In this document: one piece after another, positions 16,381-25,360 of the stretch
How positions within the stretch are numbered: position 1 is the first letter of the stretch
Layout of the letters: each line of letters starts with the position of its first letter
Assembly: GCA_020247305.1 (NCBI GenBank)
Contig: JADCJE010000137.1
Span: 24,713 to 88,712, forward strand
Reading direction: 5' to 3'
Source of the DNA: Phycisphaerales bacterium
GTDB lineage: Bacteria > Planctomycetota > UBA1135 > UBA2386
DNA: 64,000 nucleotides
Made by a program: the position numbers and the translations under genes
Notes under the pieces: generated by a model
What the model saw: only the letters and a program-made list of their open reading frames with translations
Database searches by the model: none
Told to the model about the DNA's origin: nothing

Positions 16381-17670
16381 GTGGGCCGGCTCCGCATCCG
16401 CACGCTCGACAAGAACATGACGGCCGTCGTGCAGGCCACGGCGGGGCCGCCGGCTGCCGCTGCAGCGGTGCGCGAGGCCCTGACGGCGGCGAAGATCGGC
16501 AACGGCATCGACGACGCCGCGATCGAGGCCCTCGGCAGCAAGCTCGCCGACACGGCCTTCGCCGGCGAAGCCGTCGTCGCGCGCGGCAAGCCGCCGGTCC
16601 AGGGCGAGGACGGTCGCGTCGACGGCATGATCCCGCCGACGAAGGTCGCCGGCACGCCGCGCGAGGACGGCAGCATCGACTACCGCGAACGCATGTTCCT
16701 TATCGGCGTGAGCGCCGGCATAGAGATCGGGCGCATCGTCGCGCCGACCGTGGGCGTCGCCGGCAAGGACGTGTTCGGCGCCGGCGTTCCGGCCGTGCCG
16801 GGCAAGCCGACGACGGTGAAGCCGGGCCCCGGCGCTAAGCTGCTGGGCGATGTCGTGCTGGCCAGGCACGACGGCGTGCTGCTGCGCAACGCCAAGGTCA
16901 TCGACGTCGTGCCGCTGTTCGCGCACGGCGGCGACGTCGACTACCGCTGCGGCAACCTGCACACCGCCGGCTCGCTGAGCATCGAGGGCGACGTGCGCGA
17001 CGGCTTCTCGGCGACCGCCAGCGGCGACGTGCAGATCAATGGCGCCGTCGCCAACGGGCTGGTGTTCGCCGGCGGCAGCGTCAACGTGACCCAAGGCGTG
17101 CTCGGCCGCAACGCCAAGGTCATCGCCGGCCACGACGCCTACTTTCGCCACGCGACGAGCGCGACGATCGAGGCCGACGGCGCCGTCGAGATCGCCGACC
17201 AGGCCACCCACTGTCGCATCCGTGCGACCACGATCGAGGCCAAGGAAGGCAAGGGCGTCGTGCTCGGCGGCGAACTGCGGGCCCGCAGCCGCATCACGGT
17301 GCGGGTCGCCGGATCGGCCGCCGCCACCGCGACGACCCTCGTCGTCGGCGACGTGCTGCAGGACGTCGCAGCGAGCGTTCGCGCGATCGGCGGCAGCGCC
17401 AAGCTGGATGTCACCACGCGACCGCGCGGCATCGCCATGAGCCGGACGTCCCTGCGCGACGTCGACGCAGCCGTCGAAGAACGCCTGCGCCTGCTGAAGC
17501 GCAAGCGGGAGCTGCTGGTGGGCGCCATGGTCGAGTTCCTCGACGTCGTTCACCCCGGCGTCGTCGTCGTGTTCGGCGACAAGACCTGGACCTGCGACGC
17601 ACCGGTGCACGCGGTGCGGCTGCGCTGGTCCGAAACGGACGATTCGATCCACGAAGAACCACTCCGATGA
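16381..17670 (+). CDS. FapA/DUF342 family protein
   Basis: This 429-residue protein starts at GTG, with a second possible start at ATG 16417. It shows the FapA (DUF342) layout: an N-terminal region with DGRVDGMIPP, a middle segment with GDV and PGKPTTVKPGPG, and a right-handed parallel beta-helix (about residues 175-330). The helix carries the strings GNLHTAGSLSIEGDVRDGFS and VNGLVFAGGSV-like turns. A coiled coil follows at about residues 355-385. FapA-family proteins are often found near flagellar or signalling genes, but their function is unclear. It overlaps the CBS gene by four bases (ATGA), so the two are made together. Confidence 0.7.
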   Translation: MGRLRIRTLDKNMTAVVQATAGPPAAAAAVREALTAAKIGNGIDDAAIEALGSKLADTAFAGEAVVARGKPPVQGEDGRVDGMIPPTKVAGTPREDGSIDYRERMFLIGVSAGIEIGRIVAPTVGVAGKDVFGAGVPAVPGKPTTVKPGPGAKLLGDVVLARHDGVLLRNAKVIDVVPLFAHGGDVDYRCGNLHTAGSLSIEGDVRDGFSATASGDVQINGAVANGLVFAGGSVNVTQGVLGRNAKVIAGHDAYFRHATSATIEADGAVEIADQATHCRIRATTIEAKEGKGVVLGGELRARSRITVRVAGSAAATATTLVVGDVLQDVAASVRAIGGSAKLDVTTRPRGIAMSRTSLRDVDAAVEERLRLLKRKRELLVGAMVEFLDVVHPGVVVVFGDKTWTCDAPVHAVRLRWSETDDSIHEEPLR

Positions 17671-18074
17671 CCAGAACCCTCCACGATCTGCGCGCGCGCG
17701 ACATCATGGCGACAGACGTCCAATGGACGACCCCCGGCGACAACCTGCTGGCGGCGGGCCGCCGCATGGCCGAACACGGCCTGCGCTCCCTGCTGGTGCG
17801 CGGCGACGACCCGACCGACCTGCCTGGCATCGTCACCAGCAAGGACATCGTCAACCTGCTCGGCACGCACGAACCCGAGCTGCTCGCCGAGCTGCGGGTC
17901 GGCGACGTGATGACGCGGCCTGCCATCTGCGTGCCGGCGCAGACGAACCTGCGCGACTGCATCAACCTGATGCGCATGAGCAGCGTCCGTCGCCTGCCCG
18001 TGCTGGACGGCACCACGGTGATCGGCGTGCTGAGCAGCACCGACATCTTCCGCCGCGCGCTTGCCGAGGCCTGA
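17667..18074 (+). CDS. CBS-domain pair protein
   Basis: This 135-residue protein consists of two CBS motifs: residues 12-65 (RDIMATDVQWTTPGDNL to GIVTSKDIVN) and 78-132 (VGDVMTRPAICVP to GVLSSTDIFRRAL). Paired CBS domains bind adenine nucleotides such as AMP or ATP and act as small sensor subunits. There is no other domain, so it probably regulates a partner. Translational coupling to the upstream FapA-family gene suggests that partner. Confidence 0.85.
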   Translation: MTRTLHDLRARDIMATDVQWTTPGDNLLAAGRRMAEHGLRSLLVRGDDPTDLPGIVTSKDIVNLLGTHEPELLAELRVGDVMTRPAICVPAQTNLRDCINLMRMSSVRRLPVLDGTTVIGVLSSTDIFRRALAEA

Positions 18075-18110
18075 AGGCTCGCGTCGCGGGCGTCGCGCGG
18101 AGACCACGCC

Positions 18111-18722
18111 TCAGCCCGTGCCGCCGCCGCGCGGATCGACCGGCGGCTGCTGCCACGGCTGATCGATCGCCAGCAGTTCCACCGCCTCCTCGGGCGTCGT
18201 CGCCACGCGCCAGAGACCGCGAAAACGCTCCTGGATGAATCCCTCGGCGAGGCAGCGTTCGAGCATGTCGAGCAGCGGCCGCCAGAAGCCGAAGGCGTCG
18301 AGCACGACGATCGGCTTGTCGTGGAAGCCGAGCTGCTTGAACGACATCACCTCCAGCAGCTCCTCGAGCGTGCCCAGCCCGCCGGGCAGCGCCACGAAGG
18401 CGTCGCCGCTCTCGTCGAGCCCGCGCTTGCGGCTGCGCATGTCGTCGAGCGCCTCCATGGCGTGCGCGTCCGGACACGCGACGTTCTTGTCGATGAAGCG
18501 CCGCAGGATCACGCCGAAGGTCCTGCCGCCGGCGCTGCGCGCGCCGCGCGAGACGGCGCCCATCAGGCCGAACCGGCTGCCGCCCCAGACGAGGTCCCAA
18601 CCGCGGCTCGCGATGCAGGCGCCGAGGCGTTCGGCGACCGGCGCCCACTTCGGGTCGATGCGCTCGCTGGACGAGGCGTAGACCGTGACGCGGAACGGTC
18701 GCTCGCGCTGCGGGACGCTCAC
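18111..18722 (-). CDS. LOG family protein (putative nucleotide-binding lysine decarboxylase-like fold)
   Basis: This is a 203-residue Rossmann-fold protein. The family signature PGGLGTLEEL is intact, and VWGGSRFGLMGAVSRGA is the nucleotide contact region. LOG proteins hydrolyse cytokinin or AMP-type nucleotides to base and phosphoribose, although bacterial members are often mislabelled lysine decarboxylase. The start is GTG, overlapping the stop of the NUDIX gene (18719-18722). It is last in the dnaB-bamA-NUDIX-LOG chain. The two nucleotide-hydrolase genes side by side suggest nucleotide housecleaning. Confidence 0.85.
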   Translation of the reverse strand: MSVPQRERPFRVTVYASSSERIDPKWAPVAERLGACIASRGWDLVWGGSRFGLMGAVSRGARSAGGRTFGVILRRFIDKNVACPDAHAMEALDDMRSRKRGLDESGDAFVALPGGLGTLEELLEVMSFKQLGFHDKPIVVLDAFGFWRPLLDMLERCLAEGFIQERFRGLWRVATTPEEAVELLAIDQPWQQPPVDPRGGGTG

Positions 18723-19264
18723 GACCGGCCCCGGGCGGCCAGCCACCGGTCGAGCAGCAGCAGCCCAGCCATCGACTGGCCGTCGCCGACTTCCTGGTCG
18801 ACCACGAGTTCGCGCGCCGCGGCGAGCGGCAGGCGATGGGCCGTGATGCGCTCGCTCGGTTCGAGGCGCTGCGGCACGACCGTCAGCCCGCGCGCGACGA
18901 AGAACCAGCAGCGCTCGTTCGACACGCCCTTGTACGGCGCGAAGCTCCCCAGCGGCTCCCAGTCGCTCGCGACGAGACCAGCCTCCTCGGCCAGCTCCTT
19001 GCGCGCGACGTCGAGCGCCGGCTCGCCGGGCTTCATGCCGCCGATCGGGAACTCCCAGAGGTCGCGGCCGAGCAGGTAGCGGTGGACGCGCACGACGACG
19101 GTCGTGCCGTCGTCGAACAGCGGGATCGCCGCGGCGCTGCCGGGCATGTCGACGTAGTAGTACTCGCCGATCGTGCCGTCGGTCTGCACGTAGCGGTCGC
19201 GCCGGTACCGGTGCCACGGATTGTCGACGAGGACCTCCGTCGCCACGCGGTCGAACGGCTTCAT
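18719..19264 (-). CDS. NUDIX hydrolase, ADP-ribose pyrophosphatase-like
   Basis: This is a 181-residue NUDIX hydrolase. The NUDIX box runs from G75 to L97 as GGMKPGE, then KELAEEAGL; only the usual Arg before Glu is Lys (K89). The N-terminal segment (WHRYRRDRYVQTDG) and the DLWEFPIGG lead-in match ADP-ribose pyrophosphatases, which cleave ADP-ribose to AMP and ribose 5-phosphate. The exact substrate is not certain. The ATG overlaps the bamA stop (ATGA 19261-19264) and the stop overlaps the LOG start. A longer open frame upstream is bamA in another frame. Confidence 0.85.
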   Translation of the reverse strand: MKPFDRVATEVLVDNPWHRYRRDRYVQTDGTIGEYYYVDMPGSAAAIPLFDDGTTVVVRVHRYLLGRDLWEFPIGGMKPGEPALDVARKELAEEAGLVASDWEPLGSFAPYKGVSNERCWFFVARGLTVVPQRLEPSERITAHRLPLAAARELVVDQEVGDGQSMAGLLLLDRWLAARGRS

Positions 19265-21996
19265 CGCTGCCCCATCGAGAACCAGAGCTGGCGGCGGTCG
19301 TCGGACTGCTCGTACTGCCAGGGCCAGCCGAGGTCGATCGCGATCGGGATCTGGAAGAACGGCAGTTCGATGCGGAAACCGAAGCCCGACGAGAGGCGCA
19401 CCTCGCCGAAGGTCGGGTCGTCGAGGTCGAGTCCGAGCATGCCCACGTCCGTGAAGACGAGCCAACGCAGGACCTCGCGGTCGCGCACCTCGCCGGGCAT
19501 TCGCGTCGCCACCAGCGGGAAGATGACCTCCGCGGTGCCGGTGACGATGGCTTCACCGCCGTACGGGCGATCGAACTGCTTCGGGCCGGCGCGGCGGAAG
19601 TCGAAGCCGCGCAGGTTGTAGCCGCCCATGTAGAAGCGCTCGGTCAGGAACACGTCGTCGCTGCCGCCGAAGGCCTGGGCGACGCCGAACAGGCCGTCAA
19701 GGTGCAGCACGGTCGGGTGCCCGGCCTCGTTCTCGCGCAGGCGCACGTAGACGTTCGTGCTCTGCGTGAACTTCACCAGGCTCTCCTCGCCGCCGAGCGG
19801 TCCGCCGACCATCTCGACGTTCGCCGTGGACTCGAAGCCCGACGTCGGCCGCATGACGTCGTCGTAGTCGCGATAGCGGCCGAACACGCGGACGGCCCGC
19901 AGTTCGGTCTGGCCTTCGGCGTCGAACGCGAGCTCGGTCGCGTCGACCGCCAGCGACTCGACGGTCACGGCGTCCTGGCGGACGCCGAAGCCGGCGTTGA
20001 GCTCGTCGCTGAAGTTGTGCGAGAGGGCGACGTCGGCGCCGAGCGTGTCCGACGTGTAGCCGTCCGGCAGGCGCTGGATGCGCTTGCGGCCGGCGAGGCG
20101 CAGCTCCCACGTGTCGAGGTGCTGCACGAAGATGTCCGGCTCCGTCCAGGCCAGCGTGTAGGTGCTGAAGCGGGTGCCGGGCGACGCGATCATCTCCAGG
20201 CGCTGGCCGCCGCCGTGGAAGGCCTCGTTGCGGAAGATCTCCGAGAAGCCGGTGATCGGGTTGAGCGACGAGGGCGGCTTCCAGAGGTCGAAGTTGTTCT
20301 TGGTGAACTCGATGCGGCCGATGACGCCCTGGCCCGTGCTGATGCCGACGCCCCAGTTGAAGCTGCCGGTGTTGCCGTCCTTGACGTCGACGGCGACGTC
20401 CACCGCCGCCGGGTCGCCCGCCACCGGCTCCAGCTGCAGACGAGGTCCCTGCTGCGAGATCGGGTCGTTGAAGTAGCCGGTCTGCTCGACGAGCCGCTGC
20501 GAGCGCTTGACCTCGCCCATGTCGATGCGCTCGCCCGGCTGGACGCGGAAGCGCCGACGGACGACGCGATCGCGGGTGAAGCGGTTGCCGCGCACGATCA
20601 CGTCGCGCAGGTTCTTCGGCACGCCTTCGCTGACGCGGAGGACGATGTCGACCTCGTTCGCGACCGTGTAGGTCTCCGCCGGCGGCAGCACACGGCAGCC
20701 GCCCTGGACCCGGTCCATGCCGGGGAAGCTCTGCGGCGGGTGGCCGCGCTTGCCGTAGTAGTCGAGGATCGCCTGGATGTCGCGCTGCAGCTTGTCGCCG
20801 TCGTAGAACTCGCCGGCAGCGACCTTGGTCAGGGCCTGCAGTTCGGCGACCGGGTAGAGCGGCGGCGTCGCCAGCGGCGCGCCGACGCCGTCGACGTGCT
20901 CGATGCGCAGCGAGCGCACGCGGTAGCGCGGCCCCTCGACCACGACGTAGGTGAGGTCCACCATCGAACGGTCCTCGGTGAACACGGCGTCGAGCAGGTC
21001 GACGGTGGCGTCGAGGAAGCCGCGCTGGCGGTAGAAGACCCGCAGCCGGTCGATGTCCTCCTCGACGACTTCGCGGCTGAAGGCGTCGCCCGAGAGCAGG
21101 CCGCGCGCCGGCTTGGCCTCGATGGAACTGTCGCGCAGCAGGTAGTCGTCGGCGCCGAGGAAGCCGAACACCGGATCCGCGGCGAAGCTGGCGTTGCCGA
21201 GGAAGCGCACGGAACCGATGGTGACCTTCGGCCCTTCGTCGACGCGGAACCGCAGCCGTCCCGGCGGCCTGCCGGCGGCGTCAGGGCGCGCCGGTGCATC
21301 GTCGTCGGCGGCGCCCGGCAGCTCCTCGATCACCACCTCGGCGTGCGCGTAGCCTTCGCGCCGGTAGCGCGCGAGCAGCACCTTGCGCATCGCCTCGGCC
21401 TCCGGACGCGTGATCTGGATGCCGGCGTGCACGCCGAGCAGCGCGTCGACCGTGGCGCGGTCGAGGTGGTCGAGGCCGATGTAGTCGAGGCCGACGAACA
21501 CCGACTGCTCCAGCAGCACGACGTACGTCACCGCCACGCCGTCGCCCTCGGGCGCGACGAAACCGGCGACGATCGCGCGGCGATTGCGCCACAGTTCGGC
21601 GCAGTCCTCGGAGACCATGCGCGGCTCGAACGACTGCCCGACCCGCGCCGCGAGGCCGCGCACGTACGCGGCGGCTGCCTCCGGGGTCATGCGCTCCAGG
21701 TCGCCGCCCGCGATGCGGTCGATGCGCGTCTCGCCGCGGCTGCGGGCGAAGGCGACGGACACGATCGGGCGGCCGGCGAGACGCACCACCGCCTGGTCGT
21801 AGACGACCTCCTCGTCGCCCTGGCGGGCGCCCGGCTGCACCGGCACGCCGGGTCCCTGCGGCGTCTGCGCCAGCGCGCACGGCATCGCCACCGCGTGCGC
21901 GACGGCGAAGGCCAGCAAGGTCGTCCACCGCCCGCCGGAACGGCGGCGCGGCGGCCGATCACTGCATCGGCTCGGCCCTGCGGGTGTAGTTCTCAA
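19261..21996 (-). CDS. bamA: Outer membrane protein assembly factor BamA (Omp85)
   Basis: This 911-residue protein is an Omp85 beta-barrel that inserts proteins into the outer membrane. A hydrophobic signal region (TTLLAFAVAHAVA) ends at ALAQ near residue 44. Several POTRA repeats span about residues 65-500 (for example VTIGSVRFLGNASF and LRDVIVRGNRFTRDRVVRR). The barrel occupies the rest and contains the loop-6 signature NLRGFDF. The protein ends SMGQR and lacks the usual aromatic last residue. The ATG at 21996 lies 38 bases inside the end of dnaB; no better start is seen. It is followed directly by the NUDIX gene, with no skp or lpx gene nearby. TamA or another Omp85 member is possible, but the size and POTRA set favour BamA. 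Confidence 0.85.
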   Translation of the reverse strand: MRTTPAGPSRCSDRPPRRRSGGRWTTLLAFAVAHAVAMPCALAQTPQGPGVPVQPGARQGDEEVVYDQAVVRLAGRPIVSVAFARSRGETRIDRIAGGDLERMTPEAAAAYVRGLAARVGQSFEPRMVSEDCAELWRNRRAIVAGFVAPEGDGVAVTYVVLLEQSVFVGLDYIGLDHLDRATVDALLGVHAGIQITRPEAEAMRKVLLARYRREGYAHAEVVIEELPGAADDDAPARPDAAGRPPGRLRFRVDEGPKVTIGSVRFLGNASFAADPVFGFLGADDYLLRDSSIEAKPARGLLSGDAFSREVVEEDIDRLRVFYRQRGFLDATVDLLDAVFTEDRSMVDLTYVVVEGPRYRVRSLRIEHVDGVGAPLATPPLYPVAELQALTKVAAGEFYDGDKLQRDIQAILDYYGKRGHPPQSFPGMDRVQGGCRVLPPAETYTVANEVDIVLRVSEGVPKNLRDVIVRGNRFTRDRVVRRRFRVQPGERIDMGEVKRSQRLVEQTGYFNDPISQQGPRLQLEPVAGDPAAVDVAVDVKDGNTGSFNWGVGISTGQGVIGRIEFTKNNFDLWKPPSSLNPITGFSEIFRNEAFHGGGQRLEMIASPGTRFSTYTLAWTEPDIFVQHLDTWELRLAGRKRIQRLPDGYTSDTLGADVALSHNFSDELNAGFGVRQDAVTVESLAVDATELAFDAEGQTELRAVRVFGRYRDYDDVMRPTSGFESTANVEMVGGPLGGEESLVKFTQSTNVYVRLRENEAGHPTVLHLDGLFGVAQAFGGSDDVFLTERFYMGGYNLRGFDFRRAGPKQFDRPYGGEAIVTGTAEVIFPLVATRMPGEVRDREVLRWLVFTDVGMLGLDLDDPTFGEVRLSSGFGFRIELPFFQIPIAIDLGWPWQYEQSDDRRQLWFSMGQR

Positions 21997-23308
21997 AACG
22001 CATGTACTCGCGGAAGAACCGCAGGACGACCTCGCCGGTCGGGCCGTTGCGCTGCTTGGCGATGATGATCTGCGCCAGGCCGGCGTTCTGCTCGGTGGGT
22101 TTGTAGTAGTCGTCGCGGTGCAGAAGGATGATGACGTCGGCGTCCTGTTCGATGGCGCCCGACTCGCGCAGGTCGCTCATGCGCGGGCGATGGTCGTCGC
22201 GGTTCTCGACGTCGCGATTGAGCTGCGACAGCGCGATCACCGGCACCGACAGTTCGCGGGCGATGCTCTTCAGGCCGCGCGAGATCGCCGAGATCTCCTG
22301 CTGCCGGCTCTCGAAGCGACCGCCGCCGGACATCAGCTGCAGGTAGTCGACCACCACCATGCTGATGCCGTGCTTCTGCTTCAGCCGGCGGCACTTGGCG
22401 CGCAGCTGCGTGATCGAGATGCCGGGCGTGTCGTCGACGTAGATCGGCGTCTCGTACAGCTTGGCCGCCTCTTCCTGCAGGCGCTTGTACTGCTGGTCGG
22501 TGATCCGGCCCTTGCGCATCGCCGCGCCGTCGATCTGCGACCGGCAGCAGAGCATGTTCTGGATGACCTGCTGGTTCGACATCTCCAGCGAGAAGAACGC
22601 GATGCCGGCGCCGAGGTTGGCGACGCGCTCGGTCAGGTTGAGCGCGAAGGTCGTCTTGCCCATCGACGGACGCGCCGCGATGATGATCAGCTCGCCGGGC
22701 TGCAGGCCGCCCGTCATGTCGTCGAAGTCGTAGTAGTCCGTGCCGAGCCCGGTCAGCCGGCCCTCGCGTTCGCGCAGCTTGTCGATGCGCTCGAAGGTGC
22801 TCTGCAGCACGTCGGCGATGCTCACGGCGTCGCCGTTCTTGTCCTGACGCGCGATCTCGAAGATCTGCCGCTCGGCCTCGTCGAGCAGGTCGCGAGCGTC
22901 GAGTTCGTTGTCGTAGGCCTTGCGGGCGACGTCGAGGCATGTCTCCAGCAGCCGTCGCTGGATCGACTTCTCGCGCACGATCTCGGCGTGGTAGACGACG
23001 CCAGCGGCGGTCACCACGCTCTCGACGAGGTCGAGCAGGTGCTCGTGGCCGCCCGCTTCCTGCAACCGGCCCTGCCGCGACAGGTCCTCGCCGACGACGA
23101 TCGGGTCGGTCGCGTGCCGCTCGTTGTAGGCGTTGACGATCGACTGGAAGACCAGTTGATGCCGCGGCAGGTAGAAGTCCTCCGGCTTGAGGAAGGCGAC
23201 GTCCACCACGGCGTCGGCGTGCAGCAGCAGCGCGCCGAGAACGGAGCGCTCGGCTTCCAGGTTCTGCGGCACACCGCGCCCGTCGAAGGTCTGCTTGAAG
23301 TCCGCCAT
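21959..23308 (-). CDS. dnaB: Replicative DNA helicase DnaB
   Basis: This is a 449-residue helicase that unwinds DNA ahead of the replication fork as a hexamer. The N-terminal DnaB domain starts PQNLEAERSVLGALLL. The RecA-like C-terminal domain has Walker A ARPSMGKTT (K218), then FFSLEMS, Walker B VVVDYLQLM, and ALSQLNRDVENR with the arginine motifs. The length is typical and no intein is present. It heads the minus-strand chain dnaB-bamA-NUDIX-LOG. The upstream 140 bases hold a strong hairpin and one DnaA-box-like 9-mer. Confidence 0.95.
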   Translation of the reverse strand: MADFKQTFDGRGVPQNLEAERSVLGALLLHADAVVDVAFLKPEDFYLPRHQLVFQSIVNAYNERHATDPIVVGEDLSRQGRLQEAGGHEHLLDLVESVVTAAGVVYHAEIVREKSIQRRLLETCLDVARKAYDNELDARDLLDEAERQIFEIARQDKNGDAVSIADVLQSTFERIDKLREREGRLTGLGTDYYDFDDMTGGLQPGELIIIAARPSMGKTTFALNLTERVANLGAGIAFFSLEMSNQQVIQNMLCCRSQIDGAAMRKGRITDQQYKRLQEEAAKLYETPIYVDDTPGISITQLRAKCRRLKQKHGISMVVVDYLQLMSGGGRFESRQQEISAISRGLKSIARELSVPVIALSQLNRDVENRDDHRPRMSDLRESGAIEQDADVIILLHRDDYYKPTEQNAGLAQIIIAKQRNGPTGEVVLRFFREYMRFENYTRRAEPMQ

Positions 23309-23362
23309 GGCACCAGGGCGCTCTCCCTTAGCCGCCGCCGGCGGCGGCGCAAGCCAACGCTA

Positions 23363-23371
23363 TGTGGACAA
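23363..23371 (-). promoter_or_regulatory. DnaA-box-like 9-mer upstream of dnaB
   Basis: On the minus strand this reads TTGTCCACA, one base from the consensus TTATCCACA. It lies 55 bases before the dnaB start in a short AT-richer patch. It is a single site, so it may be chance; if real it would be a DnaA control site rather than an origin. Confidence 0.25.
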
Positions 23372-23393
23372 CTTTCACGACGACGTGGAATGA

Positions 23394-23422
23394 GCGGCCG
23401 GCGCCGAGGCTGCGCCGGCCGC
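23394..23422 (-). terminator. Strong hairpin after the motorless FtsK-like gene
   Basis: GCGGCCGGCGC (23394-23404) pairs perfectly over 11 bases with GCGCCGGCCGC (23412-23422) around a 7-base loop. It lies 27 bases after the stop of the minus-strand gene ending at 23449 and before dnaB. It is a probable transcription terminator that separates the two operons, without a T-tract. Confidence 0.5.
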
Positions 23423-23448
23423 GAACGGCCAGCGAGCCCGGTGTGCAT

Positions 23449-25239
23449 TCACACCAGGATCCGGCCGTGCGTCGCCTCGGCGTCGAGCGCAACGATGCCG
23501 CGCGCGGCCAATTCGACGAGCACCGCCGCGGCGAGGTCGTAGTCGATCCGCAGCTTGCGCTGCAGGAAGACCGCATTCGCCCGGCGCGTGGCGAGGACGA
23601 GTTCGACGGCTTCGCGCATCAGGACTTCGTCGGGCGCGCCGGGCCGCGACGCGATCGCCGGCTCGGGACGCGGAATCGTCACGATCGGATCCTCCGTGTC
23701 GGCAGGCGCCACCAGCGACACGGTTGCTGGTGGCGTCGACGCCTCGGCGTCGTGGCGGATCGGTTCCTCGGCCGGAGCCGCTGCAGCCGTGCCCGCTGCA
23801 GGGCCCATGCCGATCGCGTCCGAGCCGGAGCGCGCCGTCTCGGCGTCCGGCCACGGTTCCGTACGGGTCGGCATGCCGTCTGCCGCCGCTTCGGCGTCAT
23901 TGCCGCCAGCGGGCCACCGCGCATCGTCGTTCGCCAGCGCAGGAACTTCGGCGTCCGCCGCAGTCGTCGCGTCGGTCACCCCAGCCGTGCTCTCGGCGCC
24001 GATCGCCGCATCGGCATCCCCTGCGGCTGGCGCATCCGTCACCTCGTCGCGCCACGGCGAGCCGTCGAAGCGCACCGCCGCGGCCAACGACGGCGGCACG
24101 GCCTCGGTCGCGTCGACCGCGTCGACCGCATGCGGTCCGGGATGCAGTTCCGGCCCGACCTCTTCCGCCGCCGACGCGCCAAGCGCCGCCGCCGCGGACC
24201 ACTCGACCGCGGCGTCGAAGCCCGTGGCGCGCGGCGGTTCGGTCGCGTCCGGGAACACGATCGGGGCGCGCGCCGGCGCGGCATCGCTCGCAGCGGCGGA
24301 CGCGGCATCGTCGCCGCGATCGAGGGCCTCTGCCTCCTCGGCGTCGACGGCGGCAGCGTCCTTGCGTTCCGCGGCGTCGATCGCCGCGACGACACGGGCG
24401 GCGCTGAGCGCATCGTCCTGCGCCGCTGCAGGCGCGCCCGACGCTGCATCCGCGGCGTCGATCGCCGCCGCCGCGTCGGCTGTCGACGCCGATCCGGCCG
24501 CGCTGCCCGGCTCGCTCCAGCGCGCCGACGAGGCGACGCGCTCGGCGCGACGTTCGTAGTAGCTGCGCCGACGCCATGCCGGCGCGTCGTCGGCCGGCGG
24601 CGTGCCGCCTTCGGAAGCGGGCTCGGACGGGTTGGACTCAGCCGCTGGAGCCGGCGCGAGCGACGGCGCTCCCGCCGCGGCAGTCGCGATCGTCGGCGCC
24701 GAGGCGCGCTCGACCGGGCCGCCGACGAACATGCGTTCGAAACTCTCGTGGAAGAAGAAGTCCGTCGCGAGCAGCAACGACGCGAACGTGAAGCCCCAGA
24801 TCACGACCAGCGTCGGCCAGTACCCGACCGCCGCGACCATCGCGCCGGCGAGCCACGCGCCGAGCGCGCCCTTGTGCAGCGCCGGCGCGACGCCGCCCTC
24901 GCCGAGGTTGAGCAGCACGCCGAGCAGGACCGCCATCGCGGCGAGTCGACCGAGGCGCTGCAGCGGTCGATCGAGGCGGCCGTGCACCAGCCAGATCGTG
25001 CTCCAAAGCACCACGAGACCGAAGAACATCACCGCCGGCGCGAAGCCGAACGTCCGGTAGAGCGCCGCATACGCGTGCTGGAGCGCCGAGCGCACCTCGA
25101 AGCCTTCGTGGCGCAGGTGGTAGAAGACGAGGGCCGACAGCGAGAAGGCGGCGACGGCCATCGGCGCGAAGGGCCACAGCCAACCGGGGCTGCGAGTGGA
25201 CGGATCTGGCGGCGCGTTGCCGAAGGTGTTCGAGGTCAT
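23449..25239 (-). CDS. Motorless FtsK-like membrane protein with C-terminal gamma-type winged helix
   Basis: This is a 596-residue protein. The N-terminal 165 residues hold four hydrophobic segments (about 20-41, 66-86, 98-111, 126-157), with LGRLAAMAVLLGVLLNLGEGG and LGAWLAGAMVA resembling the FtsK/SpoIIIE 4TM region. A long Ala/Asp/Pro-rich linker follows (about residues 175-530). The last 60 residues, from EVLMREAVELVLATRRANAV onward with FLQRKLRIDYDLAA and ARGIV, closely match the FtsK gamma winged helix that reads polar DNA motifs and binds XerD. No Walker A, Walker B or other RecA-like motor sequence is present. It follows ftsK by 121 bases on the same strand. The role is unknown; it could be a passive anchor or competitor at FtsK sites. 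Confidence 0.7.
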   Translation of the reverse strand: MTSNTFGNAPPDPSTRSPGWLWPFAPMAVAAFSLSALVFYHLRHEGFEVRSALQHAYAALYRTFGFAPAVMFFGLVVLWSTIWLVHGRLDRPLQRLGRLAAMAVLLGVLLNLGEGGVAPALHKGALGAWLAGAMVAAVGYWPTLVVIWGFTFASLLLATDFFFHESFERMFVGGPVERASAPTIATAAAGAPSLAPAPAAESNPSEPASEGGTPPADDAPAWRRRSYYERRAERVASSARWSEPGSAAGSASTADAAAAIDAADAASGAPAAAQDDALSAARVVAAIDAAERKDAAAVDAEEAEALDRGDDAASAAASDAAPARAPIVFPDATEPPRATGFDAAVEWSAAAALGASAAEEVGPELHPGPHAVDAVDATEAVPPSLAAAVRFDGSPWRDEVTDAPAAGDADAAIGAESTAGVTDATTAADAEVPALANDDARWPAGGNDAEAAADGMPTRTEPWPDAETARSGSDAIGMGPAAGTAAAAPAEEPIRHDAEASTPPATVSLVAPADTEDPIVTIPRPEPAIASRPGAPDEVLMREAVELVLATRRANAVFLQRKLRIDYDLAAAVLVELAARGIVALDAEATHGRILV

Positions 25240-25360
25240 GCGCCCCTCCCGGGCGGTTCCGCTGGCCGCACTTCGGCGCCACCGGATGGTCGCAACGCAA
25301 TCTACTGTCGCCCCATCGCCACCTCAAGCAATGGGGTCACGGCACGCAACCGCGCGGCGG

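Noticed and set aside
15292..17652. 786-residue antisense frame over the repeat protein and FapA gene
   Set aside because: Same reason: no domains and composition typical of a shadow frame, while the plus strand has coherent families in tandem.
21687..21962. GTG overlapping the dnaB stop that looks like a coupled start
   Set aside because: It opens a 91-residue Arg-rich frame that is out of phase with bamA and carries no motif; bamA in the other frame has full domain support.
23363..23371. Replication origin near dnaB
   Set aside because: Only one DnaA-box-like 9-mer is visible, with no AT-rich unwinding region, dnaA or dnaN nearby.
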